A program made the translations under genes and the position numbers. From contig NZ_KE386927.1 in NCBI RefSeq assembly GCF_000429625.1, positions 485,160 to 549,159 on the forward strand: a stretch of DNA of 64,000 bases, given 5' to 3'. Shown here piece by piece: positions 15,966-26,475 of the stretch (positions are counted from its first letter, which is position 1; every line of letters starts with the position of its first letter). This DNA comes from Azospirillum halopraeferens DSM 3675 (GTDB lineage: Bacteria; Pseudomonadota; Alphaproteobacteria; Azospirillales; Azospirillaceae). Below the pieces are notes generated by a model. The model did no database searches and was not told the DNA's origin. It saw only the letters and a list, made by a program, of their open reading frames with translations.

Positions 15966-16976
15966 TCAGGACCCGGCGCCCGGCCGCAGCAGGCCGATGA
16001 CGTCCTTGACCTCGGCCAGGTGCGTCTCCGCCATGGCGGCGGCGCGCTCGCCGCCGGCGCGCAGCAGCCGGTCGATCTCGCCCTTGTCGGCCATCAGGGC
16101 GTTCATGCGGGCGGTGATGGGGGCCAGCGTCTCCACCGCCACGTCCACCAGGGAGGACTTGAAGTCGGAGAACCGGGCGCCGGCGAACCGCTCCACCGTG
16201 GCGGCGCGGCTCTCGCCCGACAGGGCGGCGTAGATGGTGACGAGGTTGTCGGCCTCGGGCCGCTTCTCCAGGTCCTCGACCGTGCCGGGCAGCGGCTCGG
16301 GGTCGGTCTTCGCCTTGCGGATCTTCTGGGCGATGGTGTCGGCGTCGTCGGTCATGTTGATGCGCGAGTACTCGGACTCGTCCGACTTGCTCATCTTCTT
16401 CGTGCCGTCGCGCAGCGACATGACGCGGGTGGCCTCGCCCAGGATCTGCGGCTCGGGCAGGGGGAAGAGGTCGACGCCGTAATGGCGGTTGAAGGCACCG
16501 GCGATGTCGCGGGCCAGCTCCAGGTGCTGCTTCTGGTCCTCGCCCACCGGCACGTGGGTGGCCTTGTACAGCAGGATATCGGCGGCCATCAGCACCGGGT
16601 AGGCGTAGAGGCCGAGGTTGGCCATCTCGCGCTGCTTGCCCGCCTTCTCCTTGAACTGGGTCATCCGGTTCAGCCAGCCGATGGGCGTGTGGCAGGACAG
16701 GATCCACGACAGTTCGGAGTGCTGCGGCACGTAGGACTGGTTGAAGAGGATGTTGCGCTCCGGGTCGATGCCGGCGGCCATGTAGGCGGCGGCGACCTCG
16801 CGGATGTTGTTGCGCAGGACCTCCGGCTCCTGGTTCTGGGTCAGGGCGTGCAGGTCGACGACGCAGAAGATGCACTCGTACCGGTCCTGCAGGGCCACCC
16901 AGTTGCGCAGCGCGCCGAGGTAGTTGCCGAGGTGAAGCTGGCGGGTCGGCTGCATGCCGGAGAAAATGCGGTTCAA
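15966..16976 (-). CDS. trpS: Tryptophanyl-tRNA synthetase
   Basis: This class I synthetase charges tRNA-Trp. From the TTG at 16976 the 336-residue product reads MNRIFSGMQPTRQLHLGNYL, the family's usual N-terminus, with HLGN standing for the HIGH motif. KKMSKSDES is the KMSKS loop, and PVGEDQKQHLELARDIA binds the adenylate. The frame is open further upstream, but that sequence is not synthetase-like, so the rare TTG start is preferred. It lies between murJ and pcp. Confidence 0.94.
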   Translation of the reverse strand: MNRIFSGMQPTRQLHLGNYLGALRNWVALQDRYECIFCVVDLHALTQNQEPEVLRNNIREVAAAYMAAGIDPERNILFNQSYVPQHSELSWILSCHTPIGWLNRMTQFKEKAGKQREMANLGLYAYPVLMAADILLYKATHVPVGEDQKQHLELARDIAGAFNRHYGVDLFPLPEPQILGEATRVMSLRDGTKKMSKSDESEYSRINMTDDADTIAQKIRKAKTDPEPLPGTVEDLEKRPEADNLVTIYAALSGESRAATVERFAGARFSDFKSSLVDVAVETLAPITARMNALMADKGEIDRLLRAGGERAAAMAETHLAEVKDVIGLLRPGAGS

Positions 16977-17082
16977 GGCACGGTCCTCGCGCGTCTGTCG
17001 CGACCAACGGGAAAGGCCGGTGTTATCGCGCCGGACGCCGGACGGGTCAAGCCGCGTCGGGGCGCGGCGCGGAGATCCCTTG

Positions 17083-18642
17083 TCATCCCTGCCCCCGTCG
17101 GCGGCGCAGCAGGTCCCTGACCTCGCCGAGGCGGGCGGCGCCCAGGGCGTGGGCGAGGCCGGCGTACAGCGCCCCGCCGCCCGCCACCAGCACCGCCAGA
17201 GCGGCGAGCCGCACGGCGCCGGGGGCGGCAAACAGCCAGGGGTCGAGCAGGGCGGCGGCGCCCGCCAGGCCGAACGCCATGCCGGCGGACGCCAGCACGA
17301 TGCGCGGGGCGCGCCGGCGGGCGCGCTCGTCCACCTCCAATAGGCCGCGCCGGCGCAGGGCCGCTACCAGCAGCGCCACGTTCAGCCAGGCGGTCAGCCC
17401 GGTGGCCAGGGCGATGCCGACGTGGGCGATGACGTGCAGCAGGGCAAAAGCGAGCAGGCCGTTGGCAACGGTGACCGCGATGGCGATGCGCACCGGCGTT
17501 GCCGTGTCCTGGCGGGCGAAGAAGGCGGCGCTCAGCACCTTGGTGACCACGTAGGCCGGGATGCCCACGGCGTAGGCGGCCAGGGTGTGTGCGGTCGCCG
17601 CGGTCTCGGCCGGGCCGAAGGCGCCGCGCTCGAACAGCACGGCGACGATGGGGTGGCCGACGGCGACCAGGGCCACCGCCGCCGGCAGGCCCAGCAGCAG
17701 GCTGAACTCCAGCGCCCGGCTGAGATCATGGCGCACCGCCGCGTGGTCGCCCGCCGCGACGTGGCGCGACAGCAGGGGCAGCAGCGCCGTACCGATGGCG
17801 ATGCCGATGATGCCCAGGGGCAACTGGTTCAGCCGGTCGGCGTAATAGAGGAACGACACCGCACCCGACGGCAGCAGCGAGGCCAGGATGACGTCGACGA
17901 ACAGGTTGATCTGCATGACCCCGGCGCCGATCGCCGCCGGCCCCGCCAGACGGAACAGCCGGCGCACGCCGGGCGTCAGGCGCGGGCGCGGCAGGGCGAC
18001 CGTGGCACCGGCGGCGCGGCACGCCCACGCCATCCACACCAGTTGCACGATCCCCGACAGGCTGACCGCCGCCGCCATCGCTGCACCCCGGTCGAGGCCG
18101 ATGCGGGGGGCGAGCAGCAGGGCGGCGATCAGCGTCAGGTTGAAGGCGACGGGGGCAGCGGCGAAGGGGCCGAAGCGGTCCAGGGCGTTCAGCACGCCGC
18201 CCAGCAGGGCCACCAGCGACACCAGCATCAGATAGGGGAAGGTCAGGCGGGCGTAGTCCACCGCCAGGTCGAAGCGGCCGGCATCGCCGGTGAAGCCCGG
18301 CGCCAGCACCGTCATCAGGTGCGGCATGGCCGCCACCGCCAGCACCGTGAAGGGCACCAGCACGCACAGCAGCACCGCCAGCGCCTCGCCCGCGAAGGCC
18401 AGCGCGGCGGCGCGGCCGTCCCGTTGCAGGCGTTCGGAGAACAGCGGCACGAAGGCGACCGAGAAGGCGCCCTCGGCGAACAGGCGGCGGAAGAAGTTGG
18501 GCAGCTTCAGCGCGACGAAGAAGGCATCGGCCACCGGCCCGGCGCCGAGCACCGACGCGGTCAGCACGTCGCGGGCGAAACCGGCCACCCGGCTCAGCAT
18601 GGTGAGGCCGCCGACGGTGGCGACGGAACGCGCGAAGCTCAT
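17083..18642 (-). CDS. murJ: Lipid II flippase MurJ
   Basis: MurJ moves lipid II across the cytoplasmic membrane for peptidoglycan synthesis. The 519-residue product begins MSFARSVATVGGLTMLSRVA and is hydrophobic throughout, with about 14 membrane segments expected. Conserved MurJ stretches include GAGPVADAFFVALKLPNFFR followed by FAEGAFSVAFVPLF, and later ADRLNQLPLGIIGIAIGTAL. The arginines and acidic residues in these loops are those usually needed for transport. It is followed 106 bases later by trpS. In many alphaproteobacteria murJ sits beside glnD and trpS, as here. Confidence 0.96.
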   Translation of the reverse strand: MSFARSVATVGGLTMLSRVAGFARDVLTASVLGAGPVADAFFVALKLPNFFRRLFAEGAFSVAFVPLFSERLQRDGRAAALAFAGEALAVLLCVLVPFTVLAVAAMPHLMTVLAPGFTGDAGRFDLAVDYARLTFPYLMLVSLVALLGGVLNALDRFGPFAAAPVAFNLTLIAALLLAPRIGLDRGAAMAAAVSLSGIVQLVWMAWACRAAGATVALPRPRLTPGVRRLFRLAGPAAIGAGVMQINLFVDVILASLLPSGAVSFLYYADRLNQLPLGIIGIAIGTALLPLLSRHVAAGDHAAVRHDLSRALEFSLLLGLPAAVALVAVGHPIVAVLFERGAFGPAETAATAHTLAAYAVGIPAYVVTKVLSAAFFARQDTATPVRIAIAVTVANGLLAFALLHVIAHVGIALATGLTAWLNVALLVAALRRRGLLEVDERARRRAPRIVLASAGMAFGLAGAAALLDPWLFAAPGAVRLAALAVLVAGGGALYAGLAHALGAARLGEVRDLLRRRRGQG

Positions 18643-18759
18643 GGGGCCGGGGGTATAGCCCGGCCGGCTGCTGTTGGGAAGCGCCCCGGCGGGCGGGGTG
18701 GCCGGTGGGGCGGCCGGCTCCGCCCGGGGGGTGTGGGCGGGGCCGGCTGCCGGGGGGCG

Positions 18760-19251
18760 TTACTGCGCGGTGCCGCCCGGCCGCGCGTCGTCGGTCGCAG
18801 TGCCTCCGGCACCGGCCGCCGGCGGCTCGGTGATGGTCACGTCGGGGTCCGACTGCGGCGGGACGACCGTCACGTTGCCGTCCGTGCCGGTGCCGGTGCC
18901 GCCCGTGGTGCCCGTTCCGGTGCCGCCCGTGGTGCCCGTTCCGATCCCGGTGTCGGCGTCCATGCCGGTCCCGGTACCGGTGCCGGTGGCGGTATCGTCG
19001 GCGCCGATGCCGGACCCGCCCGCGGTGCCCGTCCCGATCCCGGTGTCGGTGCCCATGCCGGTTCCCGTTCCGGCGCCCGGAGCGGTGTCGTAGGTGCCGC
19101 CGGGGGCGGTCGCGGTGTCTTCCTCGATGGCGGTCGGGCTCTGCGTGACCTCGGTGTCGTCACCGCACGCGGCGAGCAGCCCCAGGGCGACCGTGCCCAT
19201 GAAGGCGGCGCGCAGCAGCGGAGCGGAGCGTCGTTGGTCGATGGCGTTCAT
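18760..19251 (-). CDS. Small lipoprotein with Gly/Thr repeats
   Basis: This 163-residue protein has a lipoprotein signal ending LGLLAACGDD (lipobox LAAC, Cys at about residue 28), so it should be anchored in the envelope. After a short acidic stretch, most of the chain is Gly/Thr with scattered Asp and Met. It contains a doubled unit built on TGMGTDTGIGTGTAGG and TGMDADTGIGTGTTGG. The end is Pro-rich and acidic. The ATG at 19251 has GAGGA seven bases upstream. No enzyme domain is visible; a flexible surface or wall-spanning tether is one possibility. The repetitive DNA (about 18890-19080) is prone to in-frame length change. Confidence 0.72.
   Translation of the reverse strand: MNAIDQRRSAPLLRAAFMGTVALGLLAACGDDTEVTQSPTAIEEDTATAPGGTYDTAPGAGTGTGMGTDTGIGTGTAGGSGIGADDTATGTGTGTGMDADTGIGTGTTGGTGTGTTGGTGTGTDGNVTVVPPQSDPDVTITEPPAAGAGGTATDDARPGGTAQ
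18890..19080. repeat. Imperfect in-frame repeats coding Gly/Thr-rich peptide
   Basis: The DNA is made of variants of GTGCCCGTTCC and CCGGTGCCG arranged in two larger similar blocks of about 100 bases. All spacings keep the lipoprotein frame. It is expected to vary in copy number between strains. Confidence 0.6.
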
Positions 19252-19374
19252 CGCAATCCTCGCGGAAGTCGTGGCGTTGTTTCGGGTCCGGCGCATGCGC
19301 GCCGACCACCGCCCCAACCGCCGGACACCGCCGGGGTTCCCTCGACCGATGCGATTGACCGGTGCGATCGGCCT

Positions 19375-22260
19375 TCAGTCCTCCGCCTTGGCCGCCTTGC
19401 GGCTGGCTGACACCTTGGCCCGCACCGCGCCGCCGGCCGCGCCGGCCGCACGGGATCCGGCGACCGTCGGCGGTTCGCCCGACGGGTCGGCCAGCGCGTG
19501 CAGCAGCCGCTCGCGGATCTGCGCCAGCTTGGCCTCGTGACCGACCTTCAGCCCGAACACGTCCTTGACGTAGAAGACGTCGATCGCCTTCTCGCCGTAG
19601 GTGGCGATCTTGGCCGAGGAGATCTGCAGCGACAGGTTCGACAAGGCGCGCGTCAGGTCGTACAGCAGCCCCGGCCGGTCGCGCCCGTTCACCTCGATCA
19701 CCGTGTGGGTGGTGGAGGCGTTGTTGTCGATCAGCACGCGCGGCGGCACGTGGAAGACGCGGGTGCGGCTGGGCTGGGAGGTGCGGCGGGCGCTCAGCTC
19801 CTGCAACGGGCGGAGCTGGCCGCCCAGCACCTTCTCGATGACGACGGCCAGCCGGGCCAGCTTGTCGCCGCCCTCGAAGGCGCCGCCGGCCACCGCGTCC
19901 TGCACCGAGAAGACGTCCAGCGCCATGCCGTTGGTCATGGTGAAGATCTTGGCGTCCACGATGTCGGCGCCGCAGGCGGCGAACGCCCCGGCCAGGCGGG
20001 AGAACAGGCCGTGATGGTCGGTGGTGTAGATCGTCACCTCGCTCACCGCGCGGCCGCGGTCGACCCGCGTCTCCACCGACAGGGCGCGCTTCTCCCGCTC
20101 GGCCGTGCGCAGCAGGCGGGCGTGGTAGGCCAGTGTCTCGCGGTCGAAGGCCAGCCAGTAGGCGGGGTAGCCGAGGCCGAGATGCTGTTCGAACTCGTCG
20201 GCCGTGAAGTCGCTCAGCTCCTCGCGCAGGGCGGCCTGGGCCGCGGCGATGCGCCGCCCGCGCCCCTCGGCGGTCAGCCCGCCGGACATCAGCTCTTCGG
20301 ACCGGTTGTACAGCTCACGCAGCAGCGTGGCCTTCCAATTGTTCCAGCGCCCGGGGCCGACGGCGCGCACGTCGCACACCGTCAGCACCAGCAGAAGGCG
20401 CAGCCGCTCGGGCGACTGGACCAGCGCCACGAAGTCGCGCACGGTCTTGTCGTCCTCCAGGTCGCGCTTGAAGGCGGTGTAGGACATGGCGAGGTGCCAG
20501 CGCACCAGCCAGGCCACCGTCTCCGTCTCCTCCGCCGACAGGCCCAGGCGCGGGCACAGCTTCTCCGCCACCCGCGCGCCCAGCACCGAATGGTCGCCGC
20601 CGCGCCCCTTGGCGATGTCGTGCAGCAGCAGCGCCACATAGAGCGCCCGGCGCGACACCACCTTGTGGATCGCCTCCGAACTCAGGGGCAGCTCGTCGGT
20701 CAGCTTCCCCGCCTCGATGCGGTGCAGGATGCCGATGGCGAACAGCGTGTGCTCGTCGACGGTGTAGACGTGGTACATGTCGTACTGCATCTGCGCCACG
20801 ACGCGCCCGAAGTCGGGGATGAAGCGGCCCAGCACGCCGGCCTCGTTCATCCGCCGCAGGGCCAGCTCCGGATCCTTGCGCCCCGTCAGCATCTCCAGGA
20901 ACAGGCGGTTGGCCTCGGGGTCGTTGCGCACCTTCGGCCCGATGGCCGACAGGGAACGGGTGATCGCCCGCAGCGCGCTGGGGTGGATGTCGATGTCGTG
21001 ACGCTGGGCCACGTGGAACAGGCGGATCATGTCGACCGGCTGTTCTTTGAACTGCTTCTCGTGGCGCACGTTGAGGCGTTCGCCGTCGACGACGAAGCCC
21101 TCCACGTCGCGCCGGCGCGCCACCGCGGCCAGACGCAGCAGGTTGAACCGGGGAGGGCGCCGGGATTCCGCCTCCAGCGCGGCGCAGAAGATGCGGGTCA
21201 GGTCGCCCACGTCCTTGGCCACCAGGAAGTAGTGCTTCATGAAGCGCTCCACCCCCTTGGTGCCGGCGTGCTCGGTGTAGCCCATGCGCAGGCCGATCTG
21301 CGCCTGGACGTCGAAGGTCAGGCGGTCCTCCATGCGGCCGGTCAGGTAGTGCAGGTGGCAGCGCGCCGTCCACAGGAAGTTCTGCGCCTTGGCGAAGCGC
21401 TGCGCCTCCTCGCGCATCAGCACGCCCTTCTCGACCAGCTCCTCGACGCCGTCGACGCGGTAGAGGTACTTGGCGATCCAGAACAGGGTCTGCAGGTCGC
21501 GCAGGCCCCCCTTGCCGTCCTTCAGGTTGGGCTCCAGCACGTAGCGGCTGTCGCCCAGCTTCTGGTGGCGGGAATCGCGCTCGGCCAGCTTGGCCTCCAG
21601 GAACTGCGGGCCGGTGCCGGCCACCACCTCCTTGTCGAAGCGCTTCTTCAGTTCGTGGAACAGGGTGTGTCGGCCCCACAGGAAGCGGGCTTCCAGGACC
21701 GCGGTGCGGATGGTGACGTCGGCCTTGGACTGGCGGATGCACTCGTCCACGCTGCGCACCGCGTGGCCCACCTTGATGCCCAGGTCCCACAGGATGTAGA
21801 GCATGTATTCGACCACCTGCTCCACCCGGGCCGTGCGCTTGTAGGGCAGCAGGAACAGCAGGTCGATGTCGGAAAAGGGGGCCAGCTCGCCGCGGCCGTA
21901 GCCGCCGGTGGCGGCGATGTCGAACTGCTCGCCCGTGGTGGGGTTGGCGCTGGGGAACATGTGGGTGACGGCGAAATCGGCCAGCGTGCGCACCAGCCGG
22001 TCGGCCAGGTAGCAGTTCTGGCGCACGCAGTCCTCTCCCGTCCCGCCCGCCTCGAAGCGGGCGCGCACCTCGGCGCGGCCGGCGTTCAGCGCCTCGCGCA
22101 GGCAGGCGATGACGTGGGGGCGCAGCTTCTCCCCGGCGCCGTGCCGTTCCACCAGCTCGTCGAGCTGGCCGATCAGCTTGCGCCGCGAGATGATGGCGCG
22201 GCGGTTCGGAATCTCCGGCGCCGGGGCATCGCCGGGGGCGGGAACGCGGGGGGAGAGCAT
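19375..22260 (-). CDS. glnD: Bifunctional [PII] uridylyltransferase/uridylyl-removing enzyme
   Basis: GlnD is the main nitrogen sensor: it uridylylates PII (GlnB/GlnK) when glutamine is low and removes UMP when it is high. The 961-residue protein has an N-terminal nucleotidyltransferase site, GGYGRGELAPFSDIDL (residues about 119-134, with the metal-binding Asp pair). It has a central HD hydrolase site LLLHDIAKGRGGDHS and two C-terminal ACT domains (EVTIYTTDHHGLFSRLAGAF and IEVNGRDRPGLLYDLTRALS) that sense glutamine. Length is normal. The start is the ATG at 22260. Two near-identical 13-mers lie 40-80 bases upstream. Confidence 0.97.
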   Translation of the reverse strand: MLSPRVPAPGDAPAPEIPNRRAIISRRKLIGQLDELVERHGAGEKLRPHVIACLREALNAGRAEVRARFEAGGTGEDCVRQNCYLADRLVRTLADFAVTHMFPSANPTTGEQFDIAATGGYGRGELAPFSDIDLLFLLPYKRTARVEQVVEYMLYILWDLGIKVGHAVRSVDECIRQSKADVTIRTAVLEARFLWGRHTLFHELKKRFDKEVVAGTGPQFLEAKLAERDSRHQKLGDSRYVLEPNLKDGKGGLRDLQTLFWIAKYLYRVDGVEELVEKGVLMREEAQRFAKAQNFLWTARCHLHYLTGRMEDRLTFDVQAQIGLRMGYTEHAGTKGVERFMKHYFLVAKDVGDLTRIFCAALEAESRRPPRFNLLRLAAVARRRDVEGFVVDGERLNVRHEKQFKEQPVDMIRLFHVAQRHDIDIHPSALRAITRSLSAIGPKVRNDPEANRLFLEMLTGRKDPELALRRMNEAGVLGRFIPDFGRVVAQMQYDMYHVYTVDEHTLFAIGILHRIEAGKLTDELPLSSEAIHKVVSRRALYVALLLHDIAKGRGGDHSVLGARVAEKLCPRLGLSAEETETVAWLVRWHLAMSYTAFKRDLEDDKTVRDFVALVQSPERLRLLLVLTVCDVRAVGPGRWNNWKATLLRELYNRSEELMSGGLTAEGRGRRIAAAQAALREELSDFTADEFEQHLGLGYPAYWLAFDRETLAYHARLLRTAEREKRALSVETRVDRGRAVSEVTIYTTDHHGLFSRLAGAFAACGADIVDAKIFTMTNGMALDVFSVQDAVAGGAFEGGDKLARLAVVIEKVLGGQLRPLQELSARRTSQPSRTRVFHVPPRVLIDNNASTTHTVIEVNGRDRPGLLYDLTRALSNLSLQISSAKIATYGEKAIDVFYVKDVFGLKVGHEAKLAQIRERLLHALADPSGEPPTVAGSRAAGAAGGAVRAKVSASRKAAKAED

Positions 22261-22301
22261 CGCCGGGACCTTCTCGCTGCGATACGGGCGGATCGGGAAG
22301 G

Positions 22302-22338
22302 GTCCCGAGTATAGTGCGCGGAACCGTCCCGACTATAG
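22302..22338 (-). promoter_or_regulatory. glnD: Paired 13-bp direct repeat upstream of glnD
   Basis: On the glnD strand, CTATAGTCGGGAC (22338-22326) and CTATACTCGGGAC (22314-22302) differ by one base and are 24 bases apart. Each contains a TATAGT/TATACT hexamer that could serve as a -10. They could be two promoters or an operator pair; neither reading is proven. Confidence 0.4.
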
Positions 22339-22429
22339 ACGGTAATGCCCGGTGGCGCACGGCCGACGCGCGGCCGGGACCGGCGGCCGCTGCATATCTC
22401 CCTTTTACGGCATAGGGAAATGCATTAGG

Positions 22430-24649
22430 GTGAGCCACAGCCGTTCCGTGTCGGTTCTGCGCCGGTTAATTCAATTGAAACGCTCTGCGACATCACCGCT
22501 GCGCAGCCTGAAGGGTGTACTCGCCGCCAGCGTCTTGCTGCCTTTCTTGATATTCATAGGCCTGTCGGCCTATGAGCGGGAGCGAGTGCTTGCACAGGCG
22601 GAGGATTCGATCCGCCGGACCACCGATATTCTGCACGAACATGCCCTGAGGCTGCTGGAGATCCAGGATCTCGTCCTGCACGAGGTGGATCGTCGGATCG
22701 CCGGTCTGCCGTGGGAGGAGATCGCCCGCTCCCCCGAGGTTCACGCGGAGCTGCGCGGGTTCCGCGTGAACCTGGACAGCGTGGACCAGATCTGGCTGAC
22801 CACGCCCGACGGGTGGACCGTCGCCAGCTCCCAGTCCTTTCCCCTGGAACCGCTGGATGTGTCCGACCGGGAGCATGTGGCGGCCCTGCGCGAGGAATCG
22901 GCGGAGATCGCCCTGTCCCGCGCCTTCAGCACCAAACGCGCCGGGGATCTGGTGTTCGTCGTCGCCCGGCGGCGCAGCAGCCCGGATGGCACCCACAACG
23001 GGCTGATCGCCGTGTCGATCCGCGCCGAACGACTGCTGGAGCTGTATCGCCGCGCCGTGCCGCACCTCAACCATTCCGTCGGGCTGCTGCGCACCGACGG
23101 GGTGTTCCTGATCCGGGACGCCGCGGTGCCACCGCCGCACGGGGCGCCGCAGCTCGCCAGCCCCAGCTTCCACAGGGCCGTCGCGACGGCTCCCCGGGGA
23201 GGGATCTTCACCGGCGTCTCCGCCATCGACGGCGTGCAGCGCCTGGTCGCCTACCGCAAGGTGGAGGGGTATCCGGTCTATGTGCTGCTGGCGTTGGGTG
23301 TCGACGCCGTGCTGGCCCCCTGGCGCCAGCACGTCCTGACCTACGGGCTGCTGTGCGGGACCGCGGCGGCGGCCCTGTTCGTGATGACCCTGGTGGCCCT
23401 GCGCCGCGCCGGGCGCGAGCGCGCCGCGCTGCTCCGGTTGGAGGAGGAGGCGGTGCGGCGCGAACAGGCGGAGGCGGCGCTGCTGGAAAGCAGGAAGCTC
23501 GAAGCGATCGGCAAGCTGACCGGCGGCATCGCCCACGACTTCAACAACATGCTGACCGCCATCGTCGGCAGCCTGGACACGATCCGGCGGCGCAGCGAAG
23601 GCCGCCTTCCGGAGCTGGAGAAGCCCATCGCGGTGGCGCTCCAGGGGGCCGACCGGGCGGCGTCGCTGACCGGGCGCCTGCTGGCCTTCGCCCGCCGGCA
23701 GCCGCTCAACCCCCGGCCGCAGGACCCCGGCGCGCTGGTGCGCGGCATGGAAGGGCTGATGCGGCGCTCCGCCGGTGAACGGGTGCGGCTGACCATCGCC
23801 TGTCCCGAAGACCTGTGGCCGGCCCTGTGCGACCCGCTGGCGACGGAATCGGCGCTGCTCAACCTGGTCATCAACGCGCGCGACGCCATGCCCGACGGCG
23901 GCACGCTGACGGTGCGCCTCGCCAACGTCAGCCTCGACGGCGCCGATGCCGACGCCGGGGACCTGACGCCGGGCGACTACGTGATGCTCGCCGTTGCCGA
24001 CACCGGCACCGGCATGCCGGCGGAAGTGCGGGCGCGCGCCTTTGACCCGTTCTTCACGACCAAGCCCGTGGGCATCGGCACCGGGCTGGGCCTCAGCCAG
24101 GTCTACGGCATCGTCCGCCAGAGCGGCGGCGGCGCCCGCATCCGCTCGGCACCGGGGGAGGGGACGACGGTGGAACTCTATCTGCCGCGCCATCACGGCC
24201 CCGTTCCGATCTCCGAACCCGACCCCGCGCCGGCCCGTCCCGTCCCTGCGGCCATCCCCCTCGCCCGGCCGCCCGGCGGTTCCCCGGCGCGCATCCTGCT
24301 GGTGGAGGATGAGGCCATCGTCCGTGACGTCTCGGCCGAGGCGTTGCGCGGCGCCGGGTTCGAGGTGGTGGAGGCGGCGGACGCGGCCGCCGCGCTGGCG
24401 GTGGTGGAGGCGGACGGCGCCATCGACCTTCTGGTCAGCGACATCGGCCTTCCCGACGGCAGCGGCCGCCATCTGGCCGAACGGGCGCGGCGGCGCCGGC
24501 CGGGGCTGCCGGTCGTCTACGTCACCGGCTACGCCGGCATCGTGCCGGGGGGCGAAACCGTGACGGGCGAGCATGTGCTGCCCAAGCCCTTCACCCCCGA
24601 CGCCCTGGTGCGGCGGGTCAATGACGTTCTCGCGACAGGTGTCGCCTGA
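22430..24649 (+). CDS. Hybrid sensor histidine kinase with dCache-like sensor and receiver
   Basis: This 739-residue membrane kinase has a membrane segment at about residues 27-47 and a periplasmic sensor of about 250 residues resembling the Cache group. A second membrane segment follows at about 300-323. Then come the kinase core with GGIAHDFNNMLTAIVGSLDT (phospho-His about 369), the N-box LLNLVINARDAMPDGG, and the G-boxes VADTGTGMP and GTGLGLSQVYGIV. The C-terminal receiver has its Asp at about 670 in LLVSDIGLPDGSG and Lys in LPKPFTPDA. The GTG at 22430 is chosen because it precedes the first membrane segment closely; the GTG at 22352 is an alternative. The next gene is a REC-GGDEF protein in the same direction. 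Confidence 0.92.
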   Translation: MSHSRSVSVLRRLIQLKRSATSPLRSLKGVLAASVLLPFLIFIGLSAYERERVLAQAEDSIRRTTDILHEHALRLLEIQDLVLHEVDRRIAGLPWEEIARSPEVHAELRGFRVNLDSVDQIWLTTPDGWTVASSQSFPLEPLDVSDREHVAALREESAEIALSRAFSTKRAGDLVFVVARRRSSPDGTHNGLIAVSIRAERLLELYRRAVPHLNHSVGLLRTDGVFLIRDAAVPPPHGAPQLASPSFHRAVATAPRGGIFTGVSAIDGVQRLVAYRKVEGYPVYVLLALGVDAVLAPWRQHVLTYGLLCGTAAAALFVMTLVALRRAGRERAALLRLEEEAVRREQAEAALLESRKLEAIGKLTGGIAHDFNNMLTAIVGSLDTIRRRSEGRLPELEKPIAVALQGADRAASLTGRLLAFARRQPLNPRPQDPGALVRGMEGLMRRSAGERVRLTIACPEDLWPALCDPLATESALLNLVINARDAMPDGGTLTVRLANVSLDGADADAGDLTPGDYVMLAVADTGTGMPAEVRARAFDPFFTTKPVGIGTGLGLSQVYGIVRQSGGGARIRSAPGEGTTVELYLPRHHGPVPISEPDPAPARPVPAAIPLARPPGGSPARILLVEDEAIVRDVSAEALRGAGFEVVEAADAAAALAVVEADGAIDLLVSDIGLPDGSGRHLAERARRRRPGLPVVYVTGYAGIVPGGETVTGEHVLPKPFTPDALVRRVNDVLATGVA

Positions 24650-24697
24650 CGCTGGCATCGGCCGGAAGGCCGCTGTAGGATGCGCCGCCGCAACGCC

Positions 24698-24729
24698 GGG
24701 CCGAACAGGCGACGGGCCGAACAAGCGAC
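24698..24729. repeat. 16-bp tandem duplication
   Basis: GGGCCGAACAGGCGAC is followed directly by a copy with one change (G to A), between the hybrid kinase and the diguanylate cyclase gene. No regulatory role is apparent. Confidence 0.55.
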
Positions 24730-24741
24730 GGAAGGCGTGGC

Positions 24742-25656
<915 letters not shown>

Positions 25657-25666
25657 GAGGGAGCCG

Positions 25667-26206
25667 TCAGGTCAGGCCGGGCAGGGTGCCCCACAGGCGA
25701 TGCTGGCGCCGCTCCAGGCGGCGGGCGTTGGCGCTGGCCTTGCGGTGCAGCGGGCCGAGGGCGGCACCGCCCAGTGCGGCCGCCGATTCCGCAAAGCGCA
25801 TGCCCGCCGCCATGCCCGCGGTGACGCTGTCCTGAACGCAGCGGCGCTGGATATCGATCAGGTCCATCGGCGTGCGGCAGGTGCCGATCCCGCCGAAGGC
25901 CAGGGCGGCCGCCTGCACCGGGCCGGTCAGCAGCGACATCCAGGCTTCCTGCATGTCGGCGAAGCCGGCCACCAGGGCGGTGGCGGATTCCGCCGCCGCC
26001 TCGACCTTCTCCGCGCCCATGCGCACGAACTCCGGATCTGTCAGCGCCCGCGGGTCCTGGAAGGCGCCGGCCATCATGGCGGTGCGATAGCCGATGGTCC
26101 GCGCCGCGGCCACCCCCAGCTCGCCCTGGATCGTCGCCGTGCGCATCAGCCCGTCCATCATCGCCGCCACCGGGAATGATCCGAACCCGATACCCGAACC
26201 CGCCAT
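25667..26206 (-). CDS. Phasin-like protein
   Basis: This 179-residue alpha-helical, Ala-rich protein begins MAGSGIGFGSFPVAAMMDGL and contains stretches such as AEKVEAAAESATALVAGFAD followed by DIQRRCVQDSVTAGMAAGMR, the repetitive amphipathic helices typical of phasins. Phasins coat polyhydroxyalkanoate granules, which are common in this group of bacteria. The ATG at 26206 has AGGAG at about 26214-26218 on its strand. Family assignment rests on composition and pattern rather than a sharp motif, so it is only probable. It is convergent with the diguanylate cyclase gene. Confidence 0.62.
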   Translation of the reverse strand: MAGSGIGFGSFPVAAMMDGLMRTATIQGELGVAAARTIGYRTAMMAGAFQDPRALTDPEFVRMGAEKVEAAAESATALVAGFADMQEAWMSLLTGPVQAAALAFGGIGTCRTPMDLIDIQRRCVQDSVTAGMAAGMRFAESAAALGGAALGPLHRKASANARRLERRQHRLWGTLPGLT

Positions 26207-26475
26207 GCCTGTTCTCCTGCTGCACCATGCCCGACGCCAACGCCGCGCGGCACCCCGGCGTTCCGGCGCACGAGCCATGCACGCCGTCCGGAAGGCGGCG
26301 GCATAGACCAAAAGGGCAGGGGATGCAACAGCAACTCCGACCCCGTTACATCCCCGGGGAACTGGATGCAGGGGATCGGAGGGCGTTGAGATCGTCTATG
26401 GAAGCATCCTTCCCTGCGACCACCTTTTGATCATACCGACGGCACCGGACGTGCGGTCCACGGGAACAAGATCTC

